Shown one piece after another: positions 17,360 to 25,242 of a stretch of DNA of 44,478 nt; position 1 is the stretch's first letter, and the number at the start of each line of letters is the position of its first letter. Position numbers and translations under genes: made by a program. The stretch is from the NCBI GenBank assembly GCA_022823045.1, contig JAJDXW010000368.1, forward strand, positions 1 through 44,478, read 5' to 3'. Origin of the DNA: Gammaproteobacteria bacterium. GTDB lineage: Bacteria > Pseudomonadota > Gammaproteobacteria > HK1. The notes under the pieces are model-generated. The model was not told the origin of the DNA. It made no database searches and saw only the letters and a list, made by a program, of their open reading frames with translations.

Positions 17360-19225
17360 ATGGGCATTCTAATACTTTGGGCGGGCATCTGCGGAGTCAG
17401 CATCGCCTGTCTCAGTCTCGCGTGGAGTAAGATAGGCCCTAAACTTCCTACAAGACTCAAGCCAAAAATCCGAATGCACGGAATAGCTATACTGTCGGTG
17501 TTGATATCTCTCGCTTTGTATAGCTGTATATACTTGGACCCAATCTTTCCCGACACGGTTGATTATTCTCTTCTTGGTCACCGTTCGTTCTTGGAGTCAT
17601 TGTTTTCACGCCCGCACTTTCGAAATGCCTTTTTCGGAATTTTAATTGCAACGTTGGCTTATTATTGGTACGAGTACCGTCTGGCTCCCCCGCACTACCT
17701 TCCCCATGTTCCACCGCGCACCGGCTCCGCACGAAAGTTCGCTGATCTTCCACTTGTTCTGATCATAGTCATTACCTTTCTAGCGATTACGCTCGCCGAA
17801 CTCCCAAGAATCTTGAACGTTTTTCGAGTTGGTTATGGGCCTGCCGGACTCGTTCTGGAGTTCCGGGAATCACGAGACCAAACCACCTTTACCAGTTCAA
17901 CTGCTTCTGCTTCCGGGCAATTTGAATCCTCCAGGCTCCCGGACTTGAGAGCACTTTACGATTTAACGAGTCAATCCAGTCGGGATATGAAAAGGATTTG
18001 CGAGCTTATTGACCAGAAGAGTGATCAGAAAAACATGGAATCCCAACGGGTTGATTCCTCACAGAAATCTTGTGTACATCTAATCCAGTTGGAACAATAC
18101 AAGAAATCCACGTCCTCTACCGTTACGCCGTTATTTGGTTGCATGAAAGAGATTGTAGAGGATTCGAGGAACTACAATCTTGTGCTTAGGCACCTTCGTC
18201 CGGTGATACTGTCCTACATGCAGGCGATCCATACCATGGACCGAAGAAACTCTTTCGAAGATGCTTTGTCTAAATTTATCGAAGAGGGCAACCGGATCCT
18301 ATCCTCGGAGCGATGTCAAGAATCAGATGGTACATCATATTCTTTAGATGAATCAAAGCTGAAAAAGATATTCTCTCTATATAATGAGCTTCCCTACGGA
18401 CATATAGCCTACGCAATTCTCGCTGATTTCCTCAGAACCCCCGAGGCCGGAATCCTGCCGCTTGAGCGTTGGCAGACGCAACGGAGAAAGAGTTTCGAAG
18501 AGAAACGTACGCCACCAGATGGAGAAATCGAGAAACGTGTCTCGGAAGCACGATTCGGATGGATGATATATGTTGCACGTCTTTATCAGAATTATATGAT
18601 TTTCAAGGTGAAAGAACCAATGTTCTGGAGGCAGTTCAGCAAGTTCGAAGCGAGGGTTCGGAATCTGCTCGGCCGTATGCAACCGAAATTTATTCGGTTG
18701 ATTGATGAAAAGAAATATTGTACACGTGAAGAAATAAATGAAGTTTTGTTGGAAATTTATTTTTTTCATATTCAAGATGCTTGGATGGCTTTGACACAAC
18801 TTCTTGAGCTGAAGGGTCGAGCTCGCGACGCGGCATTTGCTAACAGAGAAGCGACCATGCTTGAGGAGATTCTTGAAGAATTTCGACAGCTTCGGAGTTG
18901 CTTCGATCAAGTGTTTGGAACGGAATACGCTGGATATTATCAGGCGACTATTGACGAGACGTTAGGTGATTACAAGAGCAAGTTTGCGTCGTACATCGAG
19001 AGGGAAGAGAGCAGCATGTTTGCGGATGATTTTGATAATCGCTTGCGAGTGGAAGCTGCGCGACACTTCAAGGAAGCTTTAAAATGGCATATGCTAAACA
19101 AACCAGATCCCATAAATCGCGAAAAAGATATAGAGAGATGGCTTTTAGGCTACTCTCCAGAAATTGACGCTTGGAATATCAGGCACAGGCATGATCGTCT
19201 TCTCCAAGTAATTGAAAGGCGGTGA
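17360..19225 (+). CDS. Orphan membrane protein, AT-rich, 621 aa, unknown function
   Basis: I do not recognise a family. Four hydrophobic segments are packed into the first quarter (about 2-22, 41-60, 89-107, 129-147), with YYWYEYRL after the third. A soluble portion of ~470 residues follows, predicted mainly helical, with charged stretches such as EARFGWMIYVARLYQNYMIF, NREATMLEEILEEFRQLRSC and YKSKFASYIEREESS, and no visible nucleotide-binding or catalytic motif. GC content is far below the surroundings and codon use is A/T-ending (AAA, GAA, TTT). That indicates recent acquisition from a low-GC donor. No strong Shine-Dalgarno precedes the ATG. It sits between a toxin-antitoxin pair and a transposase remnant, a setting typical of defence or cargo genes. 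Function unknown. Confidence 0.75.
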   Translation: MGILILWAGICGVSIACLSLAWSKIGPKLPTRLKPKIRMHGIAILSVLISLALYSCIYLDPIFPDTVDYSLLGHRSFLESLFSRPHFRNAFFGILIATLAYYWYEYRLAPPHYLPHVPPRTGSARKFADLPLVLIIVITFLAITLAELPRILNVFRVGYGPAGLVLEFRESRDQTTFTSSTASASGQFESSRLPDLRALYDLTSQSSRDMKRICELIDQKSDQKNMESQRVDSSQKSCVHLIQLEQYKKSTSSTVTPLFGCMKEIVEDSRNYNLVLRHLRPVILSYMQAIHTMDRRNSFEDALSKFIEEGNRILSSERCQESDGTSYSLDESKLKKIFSLYNELPYGHIAYAILADFLRTPEAGILPLERWQTQRRKSFEEKRTPPDGEIEKRVSEARFGWMIYVARLYQNYMIFKVKEPMFWRQFSKFEARVRNLLGRMQPKFIRLIDEKKYCTREEINEVLLEIYFFHIQDAWMALTQLLELKGRARDAAFANREATMLEEILEEFRQLRSCFDQVFGTEYAGYYQATIDETLGDYKSKFASYIEREESSMFADDFDNRLRVEAARHFKEALKWHMLNKPDPINREKDIERWLLGYSPEIDAWNIRHRHDRLLQVIERR

Positions 19226-19320
19226 AAGCGAGAGCATACAGACCATTCATTAGTTGTCATGGGAAGGTCTGGACAGCGTACTCGCTCCCCCGAACCGGGC
19301 TGAACTACGGATGACAGAAG

Positions 19321-19503
19321 CTATGGCGCCCGCATGAGGAGCGGTTGCGCCTGCGCAGCGGCAGCGGGCAGAAGCAGATACAGGGCGATTGCCGAGGAAG
19401 TCGCCCAATGGATCATTTCAGCCACCGCCTGAGCTTGTGCAATGGAGGGAAGAAGTAGAGAGGCCACTGCCAAAGGGGTAGTCCAACGGGCCATTTCAGC
19501 CAC
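19321..19503 (-). repeat. Small minus-strand frame with a tandem 26-28 residue duplication
   Basis: The frame reads as two copies of one unit, AVAEMARWTTPLAVASLLLP then AVAEMIHWATSSAIALYLLL, each ending in Ala-Gln-rich AQAQ. The DNA repeat CATTTCAGCCACCGC occurs at 19414 and again 78 bp later at 19492. Each unit looks like a signal peptide or pilin leader. No good ribosome site is visible, so it could be a duplicated gene fragment rather than an active gene. Confidence 0.35.
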
Positions 19504-19552
19504 CGCGTCCAGCCTAACCTTGGACGGATGATTCCTCGTCCGGCGCCCAATG

Positions 19553-19985
19553 TCAAGTCCTGGTCTCGTCCATGTTGGTCTCGTCCATCTCCTGGACCGC
19601 TAAGCTGACCCCCGTTCGCATCTGGGGGATTTTCCGGATGAAGTGCCGCTCGAGCTCATAACCGTGGTCGATGCCGCTGTTGATCCACCCCGAGGGATGG
19701 GGGTGAGATGTGCCAGTCGTCGTTCGTCGAGGCGAGCGCGAACGAACCGCCCGTAAGGGGCTGCGGGCCGGGTGCCGCGACCCTGGTGCATTCGAGGCTA
19801 TACATCGGGACCGGGCACCGGTACCTGAGCGCGGTGCGCGACGCATCGAACTCCCAGAACGACAAGTCGCGCTCCTCGCCAGTGTTCGGATACCGGAACC
19901 GCACCTGTTCCTCCTCGGTGTTCACGATGTTGCCCGTGTGTTCCCGCAGAGTCCGGCGGCGGCCCCCAGTGCGGGTAGCGGCGGG
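19553..19985 (-). pseudogene. Decayed DDE transposase C-terminal fragment (IS1182-like), frameshifted
   Basis: Two overlapping minus-strand frames together resemble the end of a DDE transposase. The upstream frame gives EERDLSFWEFDASRTALRYR and CPVPMYSLECT, like the EFDAARGTLKYRCPAAAYGF region of such transposases. After a shift near the G run at 19700-19704 the other frame gives WINSGIDHGYELERHFIRK and IPQMRTGVSLAV, like the conserved RINSRIDNSFGFEKHFIRG block. The N-terminal catalytic region is missing. A tandem 12-bp repeat (GGTCTCGTCCAT) sits at the 3' end. Inactive. Family recognition is from memory of the motif pattern. Confidence 0.5.
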
Positions 19986-20004
19986 CACGGGCCGGATCGG
20001 CAGC

Positions 20005-22374
20005 TCACTCGGGCGCCGCCGTAACCGCTGCGTGCAGGCGCGCGAGGTTCGGGGCGCAGATTGCGGATTGCTCCCCGCCCGGCGCGGAGCGGATCAGGGT
20101 CTGCATCGCCGCGACGTCCTTGGCGTATTCGGCGAGGCGCCGCTTGTGGGTCGCCCGGTTCTTGGTGCAGACGAGGGTATAGGGCCGGCCGCGGCGTTCG
20201 GTGACGTGGTCGAGGTCGAGCCGGTGCCGTTCGATGATCTGGTGCAGATGGCCGCGGAGATCCTGGCGCAGCGGAAAACGCGCCACGTTCGCTTCGGGGT
20301 CCCGGCAGAATGCTTTGAGCTTCCGGCAGTGCTCGCACCGGCAGGCGATGTCGGTGGGGATGGTCCAGTCACGCGGCTCCCTGGGCGGTTCGGCGCTTCG
20401 CGACAGCAGGAAGTCCGTTGCATGGCGCCACAGCGTGGCGAATGCGATGCCGTTCGCCAAGCCCTCCTCCCCGGAGAGCTCGCGCAGCGCCGCAGGAAGC
20501 GCTCGACCCGGCCGAACGACCTGCGGATCACCGGCCACCGCGTGCGCCGCCGCTTCGGCTTCGCTCTCCACCCCGTAGCGCCACGCCAACCGGAACAGCT
20601 CGCGAACGGCGCGCTCGTCGAGACGCTTCGGCCGCCGCGTATCCCGCCCCCGCGGGTCACTTGCCGTGCCGGGAGACAGCGCTGCGGCCAAGCTGAGCAG
20701 GATCGCACGGATGCCTTCCCGGAGAGTGTCATCCCAAGCGGGGTTCGCACCGCCGTGCTCCTCGCCCAGTTGCCGCAGGAGTGCGAGCGTCTCCTCCGGC
20801 CGAAGCGTAAAGCCCGAGCCTGCGAGGTCGAGAAGGAAGCGCTTGGTGGCTTCCGGTCCGAGCCGGCCCAGCGCGGGTATCAGGTCGTCGTTCTCGCCGC
20901 CGCCATAACGACGCAGGACAACTTCGCGCAGGAACCGCACCGTGCGGCCCCGGTCCTCGGTCGCGGACAGGAGTCGGAGCATCCGGGCGCGACCGTCCGG
21001 CTCGCTCCGATCTTGTCCGCCGGACGGCCACATGTCGATCAGCCCCGACATGAGCTGCCCGATCCGTTCGTCCGCAACGCCGGCATTTCGGTCGAGTTCG
21101 CCTGCCACCCAGGCGACGACCCCGTTGATCCCCCCGCCCGCCACGATGGCCAGGGTCTGCGAACGCGGCCAGAGCACCAGGGCCGCAAGGCGGTAGGCGC
21201 GCTCGAGAGACACTCCCGCGTTTCCCGTTGCTTCGTGCAACCATTGCTCGTCGGGCTCGGCGTCATCGAGCGCGCCGCGGGGCAGCAGCTCTTCGGGCAG
21301 CAGCGAGAGCTCCCCGAACGGCGGCTGACTGCCGTCCTGCCCTGTCCAACCGTCGAGCCAGTGGCGGCTGTCGTGGAGCTCTCCGATCTCCATGTCCTCG
21401 GCGTCGATCCCGTCCGTGTCCCAGCCGTGGAGATAGTCGCCCCCATAGGTTGCGTCGCCGTGCTCCTCGATGTGGACGATGGCGGCGTAGAGCTCGCAGT
21501 CGGCGCGCTCCGCGGCCCGCGCGAGGGTCTTCGCCAAGGCGGCGTCGGCATTCTTGAACGCGTCGAAGTAGAGTCCCGCCTCGCTGTACTCGTGCTCGAG
21601 CAGCCAGACCAGCTTGTCCGCCCCGTCCTCGGTGTGTTGCCACTCGACGAGCCGCTTCGCGAGCTCGTCAACCTGTTCGCTGTAATCAGGCGCGTCCCGG
21701 GGGGTATCCGAATCGCCGGCGTGAACACACAGGTTGAAGACGAGGGACAGGCGATGGCCCTCGGTGACGGGCTGGATCTCGTGCATGCAGTCGGCGTAGA
21801 AGGCCGCGAACGCCAGCTCGGAGGGCTCGCTGGCGTTCATGTCGACGGTGACCTCGCGGTCCTGGTGGCGGACGATCAGCTCGCCGCCGGCGCCAATGGT
21901 GGGCAACGAGATGGACAGGGTCGCGATCATCCCGTCGGCTTTCTCGGTGTCGCGGTGCGGCGAGAAGAAGCCGCCCGTTTCGTAGATGAGCAGCTTGTAG
22001 AGCCGCGCATCCAGCCGGCTGCTCGGGCAGCCGAGGCCCGCCGCCGCCGCATCCAGGATCTTCGCGAGCGTGTCCGGCCATGCCTTGCCGGACAGTCGAA
22101 CCCGCGTGGAATCGATCTGCCAGCAGTCGCGGACCGAAGTGTCCACCAGCGTGTCCGGCCCCTTTCCGTAAGGAGCGCGCTCCGCCGCGTCGATCAAGGC
22201 ATGAACCTGCGCTTCCGGAACCGGAAAGGAAAGCAGGCCGGCGCCATCGACCTCCAACCGCGGCATGGGAACGAACAGTCGCCCGTGAGAGCAGAAGTCC
22301 CCCGGACGGTCGATGGACCGCAGCAGCTCCTCGAGCGCATGGTCCGTGCCGTACTCGACGTTGACGCCCCTCAC
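20005..22374 (-). CDS. Large 2-oxoglutarate/Fe(II)-dependent oxygenase with unassigned C-terminal region
   Basis: 789 aa. Residues ~85-215 form a prolyl-4-hydroxylase-type double-stranded beta helix: YKLLIYETGGFFSPHRDTEK with iron ligands H140 and D142, AGGELIVRHQDREV, CMHEIQPVTEGHRLSLVFNL with iron ligand H198 and the 2-oxoglutarate arginine R208. All cofactor residues are present, so it should be an active hydroxylase. The remaining ~570 residues are helical without a family I can name. They end in a Cys-rich motif DIACRCEHCRKLKAFCRDP (C678, C680, C683, C690), a possible metal or RNA site, and a basic tail RATHKRRLAEYAKDVAAM. ATG 22374 gives MRGVNVEYG. GC content matches the host better than the AT-rich orphan. 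Substrate unknown. Confidence 0.8.
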   Translation of the reverse strand: MRGVNVEYGTDHALEELLRSIDRPGDFCSHGRLFVPMPRLEVDGAGLLSFPVPEAQVHALIDAAERAPYGKGPDTLVDTSVRDCWQIDSTRVRLSGKAWPDTLAKILDAAAAGLGCPSSRLDARLYKLLIYETGGFFSPHRDTEKADGMIATLSISLPTIGAGGELIVRHQDREVTVDMNASEPSELAFAAFYADCMHEIQPVTEGHRLSLVFNLCVHAGDSDTPRDAPDYSEQVDELAKRLVEWQHTEDGADKLVWLLEHEYSEAGLYFDAFKNADAALAKTLARAAERADCELYAAIVHIEEHGDATYGGDYLHGWDTDGIDAEDMEIGELHDSRHWLDGWTGQDGSQPPFGELSLLPEELLPRGALDDAEPDEQWLHEATGNAGVSLERAYRLAALVLWPRSQTLAIVAGGGINGVVAWVAGELDRNAGVADERIGQLMSGLIDMWPSGGQDRSEPDGRARMLRLLSATEDRGRTVRFLREVVLRRYGGGENDDLIPALGRLGPEATKRFLLDLAGSGFTLRPEETLALLRQLGEEHGGANPAWDDTLREGIRAILLSLAAALSPGTASDPRGRDTRRPKRLDERAVRELFRLAWRYGVESEAEAAAHAVAGDPQVVRPGRALPAALRELSGEEGLANGIAFATLWRHATDFLLSRSAEPPREPRDWTIPTDIACRCEHCRKLKAFCRDPEANVARFPLRQDLRGHLHQIIERHRLDLDHVTERRGRPYTLVCTKNRATHKRRLAEYAKDVAAMQTLIRSAPGGEQSAICAPNLARLHAAVTAAPE

Positions 22375-22713
22375 GGCGCATCCTCCCGATGTTGGTCTGA
22401 TCGGAGACTATTGGATCGAGGGCAGGGTTGCACCGCCCCCGTGCGGGTATCTCCGGAACTTCGCGCCCGGTGCGGCGGTCACCGCGTGGTGGACAGCGAT
22501 GCGATGGCGCTGCGGTCGCGAGCCGGGTGAGCGCTCCGACCCCGTGTCCGTACCGGGAGTCGCCGTTATCCGGCAGCGAGGAGTCGAGGGGGCGACCCGT
22601 ACGGAACCGTCTCTGCCCGGAGTGAGGCGGCATTCGGGCCGTCGGGCGGCGCTTGGAGTTCGGTGCTCCCTCGCCTATCCTTGCCGAAGATGCGCGCCGC
22701 ACGGACGACGATC
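22375..22713. other. Divergent intergenic region
   Basis: About 340 bp between the oxygenase and the first Uma2 gene. No gene is supported. TATCCT at 22676-22681, 33 nt before ATG 22714, is a candidate -10 for the Uma2 gene. Nothing else recognisable. Confidence 0.3.
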
Positions 22714-23334
22714 ATGTCAACGGCTCTGGCGGGCGAGCCCGTCTCGCAAGCACAGGTGAACGGCTTGGTGGAGGAGGTGCTTCCCCAAGGGTGCTGGAGC
22801 GATGACGACTATCTCTGGCTGACCGATCGTACCCGGCGTCTGGTGGAGTTCACGGACGGATACCTGGAGATACTGCCGATGCCATCGCGCGGTCACCAGC
22901 GGATACTTGCCTTTCTGTACTCGACATTTCATGCATTCCTTGCGCCCGCGGGCGGGGAGGTGTTGTTCGCACCGCTTCGGCTGCGAATTCGCCAAGGCAA
23001 GTTCCGCGAGCCGGACCTGTTGTTGGTCCGCGATGCGCGCGATGCCCGCAGCGGGGAGCGCTTCTGGACCGGTGCGGATGTAGTCGTGGAGGTCGTCAGC
23101 CCGGACAATCCCGAGAGAGACCTGATCGTCAAACGCGGTGATTACGCAGAGGCGGGCATCCCGGAGTACTGGATCGTCGATCCGGCGACGGAGACCCTCA
23201 CCGTGCTCGAGCTGGAAGACGCCGGGTATGTCGAGCACGGCGTCTATGGTCGTCACGCGCGGGCAGTCTCGCCAACCCTTCCGAGATTCGAAGTGGACAT
23301 CGGCGACGTGTTCGATGCGGCAAGGGATGAGTGA
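22714..23334 (+). CDS. Uma2-family (DUF820) putative restriction-like nuclease, copy 1
   Basis: 206 aa with the Uma2 PD-(D/E)XK-like core. FTDGYLEILPMPSRGHQR lies at the N-side, KFREPDLLLV carries the catalytic Asp, GADVVVEVVSPDNPERDL the Glu, and LIVKRGDYAEAGIPEYWIVD the Lys and the family signature. Uma2 proteins are widespread, especially in cyanobacteria, and their biological role is poorly known. ATG 22714 fits the TATCCT promoter; ATG 22690 in the same frame is an alternative. It overlaps nothing and is followed 3 nt later by the DUF4268 gene, so the two are probably co-transcribed. A paralogue lies at 24562. Confidence 0.85.
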   Translation: MSTALAGEPVSQAQVNGLVEEVLPQGCWSDDDYLWLTDRTRRLVEFTDGYLEILPMPSRGHQRILAFLYSTFHAFLAPAGGEVLFAPLRLRIRQGKFREPDLLLVRDARDARSGERFWTGADVVVEVVSPDNPERDLIVKRGDYAEAGIPEYWIVDPATETLTVLELEDAGYVEHGVYGRHARAVSPTLPRFEVDIGDVFDAARDE

Positions 23335-23337
23335 CGG

Positions 23338-24294
23338 ATGGACGGTATCGGGACGCTTTCGCCGGTGGATGTTCGGGAGGTCTGGGCGACTGAAGCCGGA
23401 GACTTCACGCCGTGGCTCGCGGGGAACGCCGATCTCCTCGGGGAGGCCTTGGGCATGGACTTGGTCCACGAGCAGACCGAGGCGGCGGTCGGCCGGTACA
23501 GCGCCGACCTGGTTTTCCGCGAAGGATCCACCGATCGCGTCGTGGTCGTCGAGAACCTGTTCGGCCCCTCCGATCACGACCACTTGGGCAAGCTGATCGT
23601 CTACGCCGCCGGGCTGGAGGCTGGCTACGCCGTCCTGCTCGCCCCCGATTTCCGGGACGAACATCGAGCCGCCCTCGACTGGCTCAACTCCATCTCCGCC
23701 GAGGATTTCGGATTCTTCGGCATCGTGCTCGAGGCGTGGCGCATCGGCGATTCGCCCCCCGCACCGCGTTTGCGGGTCGACGTGAAGCCCAACAACTGGA
23801 GCCGTTCCGTCCAGTCCGCTCGCAGCGCGGGGTTGACGGATACCCAACAGGTACGCCTGCGATTCTGGAGCGAGTTCCTGCCGGCGTTCAAGGAGGCGCA
23901 TCCGGGCTGGACCCGCGCCACCGCGCCTCGGACCGAGTACTGGATGACCTTCCCGTCCGCAGGGGGCGGTCTGGCGAAGTACAGCGCCGCATTTGTCGCC
24001 CCAAAACGCAGGCTGCGGGTCGAGGTGTACATCGACACGGGCGATCAGAAAACGACCAAGAGAGCATTCGACGCGTTGCGCGAGAAGCAGCGGCAGATAG
24101 ACCAGACGATGGGTGAGGAGTTGGACTGGGACCGACTCGACGAAAGGCGAGCGTCGAGGATCTCCCTCTACTTTCCGGACAGCATCCGGGTTACCGACGA
24201 GGAGCGCTGGCCCGAAGCCCGGGATTGGCTCATCCAGGCGATGGGCAAGATGCGAGGTACCTTCGATCCCGTACTCCGGGAGATGTGGGACTGA
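23338..24294 (+). CDS. DUF4268 domain protein (nuclease-like N-terminus)
   Basis: 318 aa. The N-terminal half, with LVFREGSTDRVVVVENLFGP then SDHDHLGKLIVYAAGLEAGY and VLLAPDFRDEHRAALDWLN, is the pattern of predicted PD-(D/E)XK nuclease domains found with DUF4268. The C-terminal half is DUF4268: LRFWSEFLPAFKEAHPGW, EYWMTFPSAGGGLAKYSA, LRVEVYIDTGDQKTTKRAFD and ISLYFPDSIRVTDEERWPEA. The C-terminus WLIQAMGKMRGTFDPVLREM is also typical. Such proteins occur in restriction or defence settings but have no proven activity that I know. It starts 3 nt after the Uma2 stop (ATG 23338), so expression is likely coupled. Confidence 0.8.
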   Translation: MDGIGTLSPVDVREVWATEAGDFTPWLAGNADLLGEALGMDLVHEQTEAAVGRYSADLVFREGSTDRVVVVENLFGPSDHDHLGKLIVYAAGLEAGYAVLLAPDFRDEHRAALDWLNSISAEDFGFFGIVLEAWRIGDSPPAPRLRVDVKPNNWSRSVQSARSAGLTDTQQVRLRFWSEFLPAFKEAHPGWTRATAPRTEYWMTFPSAGGGLAKYSAAFVAPKRRLRVEVYIDTGDQKTTKRAFDALREKQRQIDQTMGEELDWDRLDERRASRISLYFPDSIRVTDEERWPEARDWLIQAMGKMRGTFDPVLREMWD

Positions 24295-24445
24295 GCCACT
24301 CGGCAGGCTGGACGGAAAGCGCCCTTCGGCAACCGCCCAATCGGGCTCCGGCTGCCCGGGAGACGCCGGCAACCACCCCCGAACGTGGCTCTCGCCGAAC
24401 GCCGGCAGCCTGCGATGGCCACAGTTTGCACCGAGAGGCGTGCGC

Positions 24446-24451
24446 TACACT
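24446..24451 (+). promoter_or_regulatory. Candidate -10 hexamer for the second Uma2 gene
   Basis: TACACT preceded by GC, 111 nt before ATG 24562 and downstream of the DUF4268 stop. Same TAnnnT pattern as elsewhere in the window. No clear -35. Confidence 0.25.
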
Positions 24452-24561
24452 GCCATCTGCACGGCGTGAGCGCCGGAGGGAAGGGGCTCTGGAGCACCGG
24501 GCGCGAGCGGCATCGAGTCCGGGCGGTGTACGGACGGGTGAAGCGTGAGAGGACGGGCAAG

Positions 24562-25224
24562 ATGACGGAGACGGCCGCACCTGCGGCGACCGAGGCGGCA
24601 TCGGCCGAGACGAGCGCTACGGCGGCCACCTCGCAGGCCGCGCTCGACGCCCTGCTGTGCGACATCCTCCCGCGCCAGGGATGCTGGAGCGACGAGGCAT
24701 ACCTGTGGCTTACCGATCACGGCCGTCGCCGGATCGAGTTCACCGACGGCCGCATCGAGGAGTTGCCCGTGCCCACGTTCACGCATCAGGCCGTCCTCCT
24801 CTTCCTCTATCACCTGTTCCACGACCATCTCCGGCCGCGCGGTGTTGCGATGGTCTCCGGGTTGAGGATGCGTATCCGTGAGGGCAAGTTCCGCGAGCCC
24901 GACCTGCTGGTGCTGCGCGAGCGCTCGGACTCCCGCAACCAGGACCGCTACTGGCTGGGCGCGGACCTGGTGGCCGAAGTGGTCAGTCCGGACGACCCGG
25001 ACCGGGACCTGGTGGAGAAGCGGGCCGACTACGCCGAGGCGGGCATCCCCGAGTACTGGATCGTCGATCCCCGCGACGAGACGATCACCGTGCTCACGCT
25101 GGATGAGGAGGCGTATATCGAGGCCGGCGCGTACGCGCGGGGCAGCCACGCCAAGTCGCGGCTGCTCGATGGATTCATCGCCGACGTCTCCGCGGTGTTC
25201 GACGCCCCGGAATCGGGCGCGTAG
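24562..25224 (+). CDS. Uma2-family (DUF820) putative nuclease, copy 2
   Basis: 220 aa, a clear paralogue of the gene at 22714: both share QGCWSD, YLWLTD, EFTDG, GKFREPDLL, EVVSPD and YAEAGIPEYWIVDP. The PD-(D/E)XK-type residues are kept (D in REPDLLVL, E in LVAEVVSPDD, K in LVEKRADYAEAG). It has an extra Ala/Thr/Glu-rich N-terminal ~35 residues. ATG 24562 is chosen because GAGAGGA lies about 8-10 nt upstream; the frame extends further without similarity. It flanks the DUF4268 gene on the other side from copy 1. Divergence between the copies suggests an old duplication rather than a recent one. Confidence 0.85.
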   Translation: MTETAAPAATEAASAETSATAATSQAALDALLCDILPRQGCWSDEAYLWLTDHGRRRIEFTDGRIEELPVPTFTHQAVLLFLYHLFHDHLRPRGVAMVSGLRMRIREGKFREPDLLVLRERSDSRNQDRYWLGADLVAEVVSPDDPDRDLVEKRADYAEAGIPEYWIVDPRDETITVLTLDEEAYIEAGAYARGSHAKSRLLDGFIADVSAVFDAPESGA

Positions 25225-25242
25225 ACGCGCTCGCCGCCCGCA

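Noticed and set aside
19708-22530. Plus-strand open frame of 940 codons over the oxygenase
   Set aside because: The minus-strand oxygenase carries intact catalytic motifs; the opposite frame does not.
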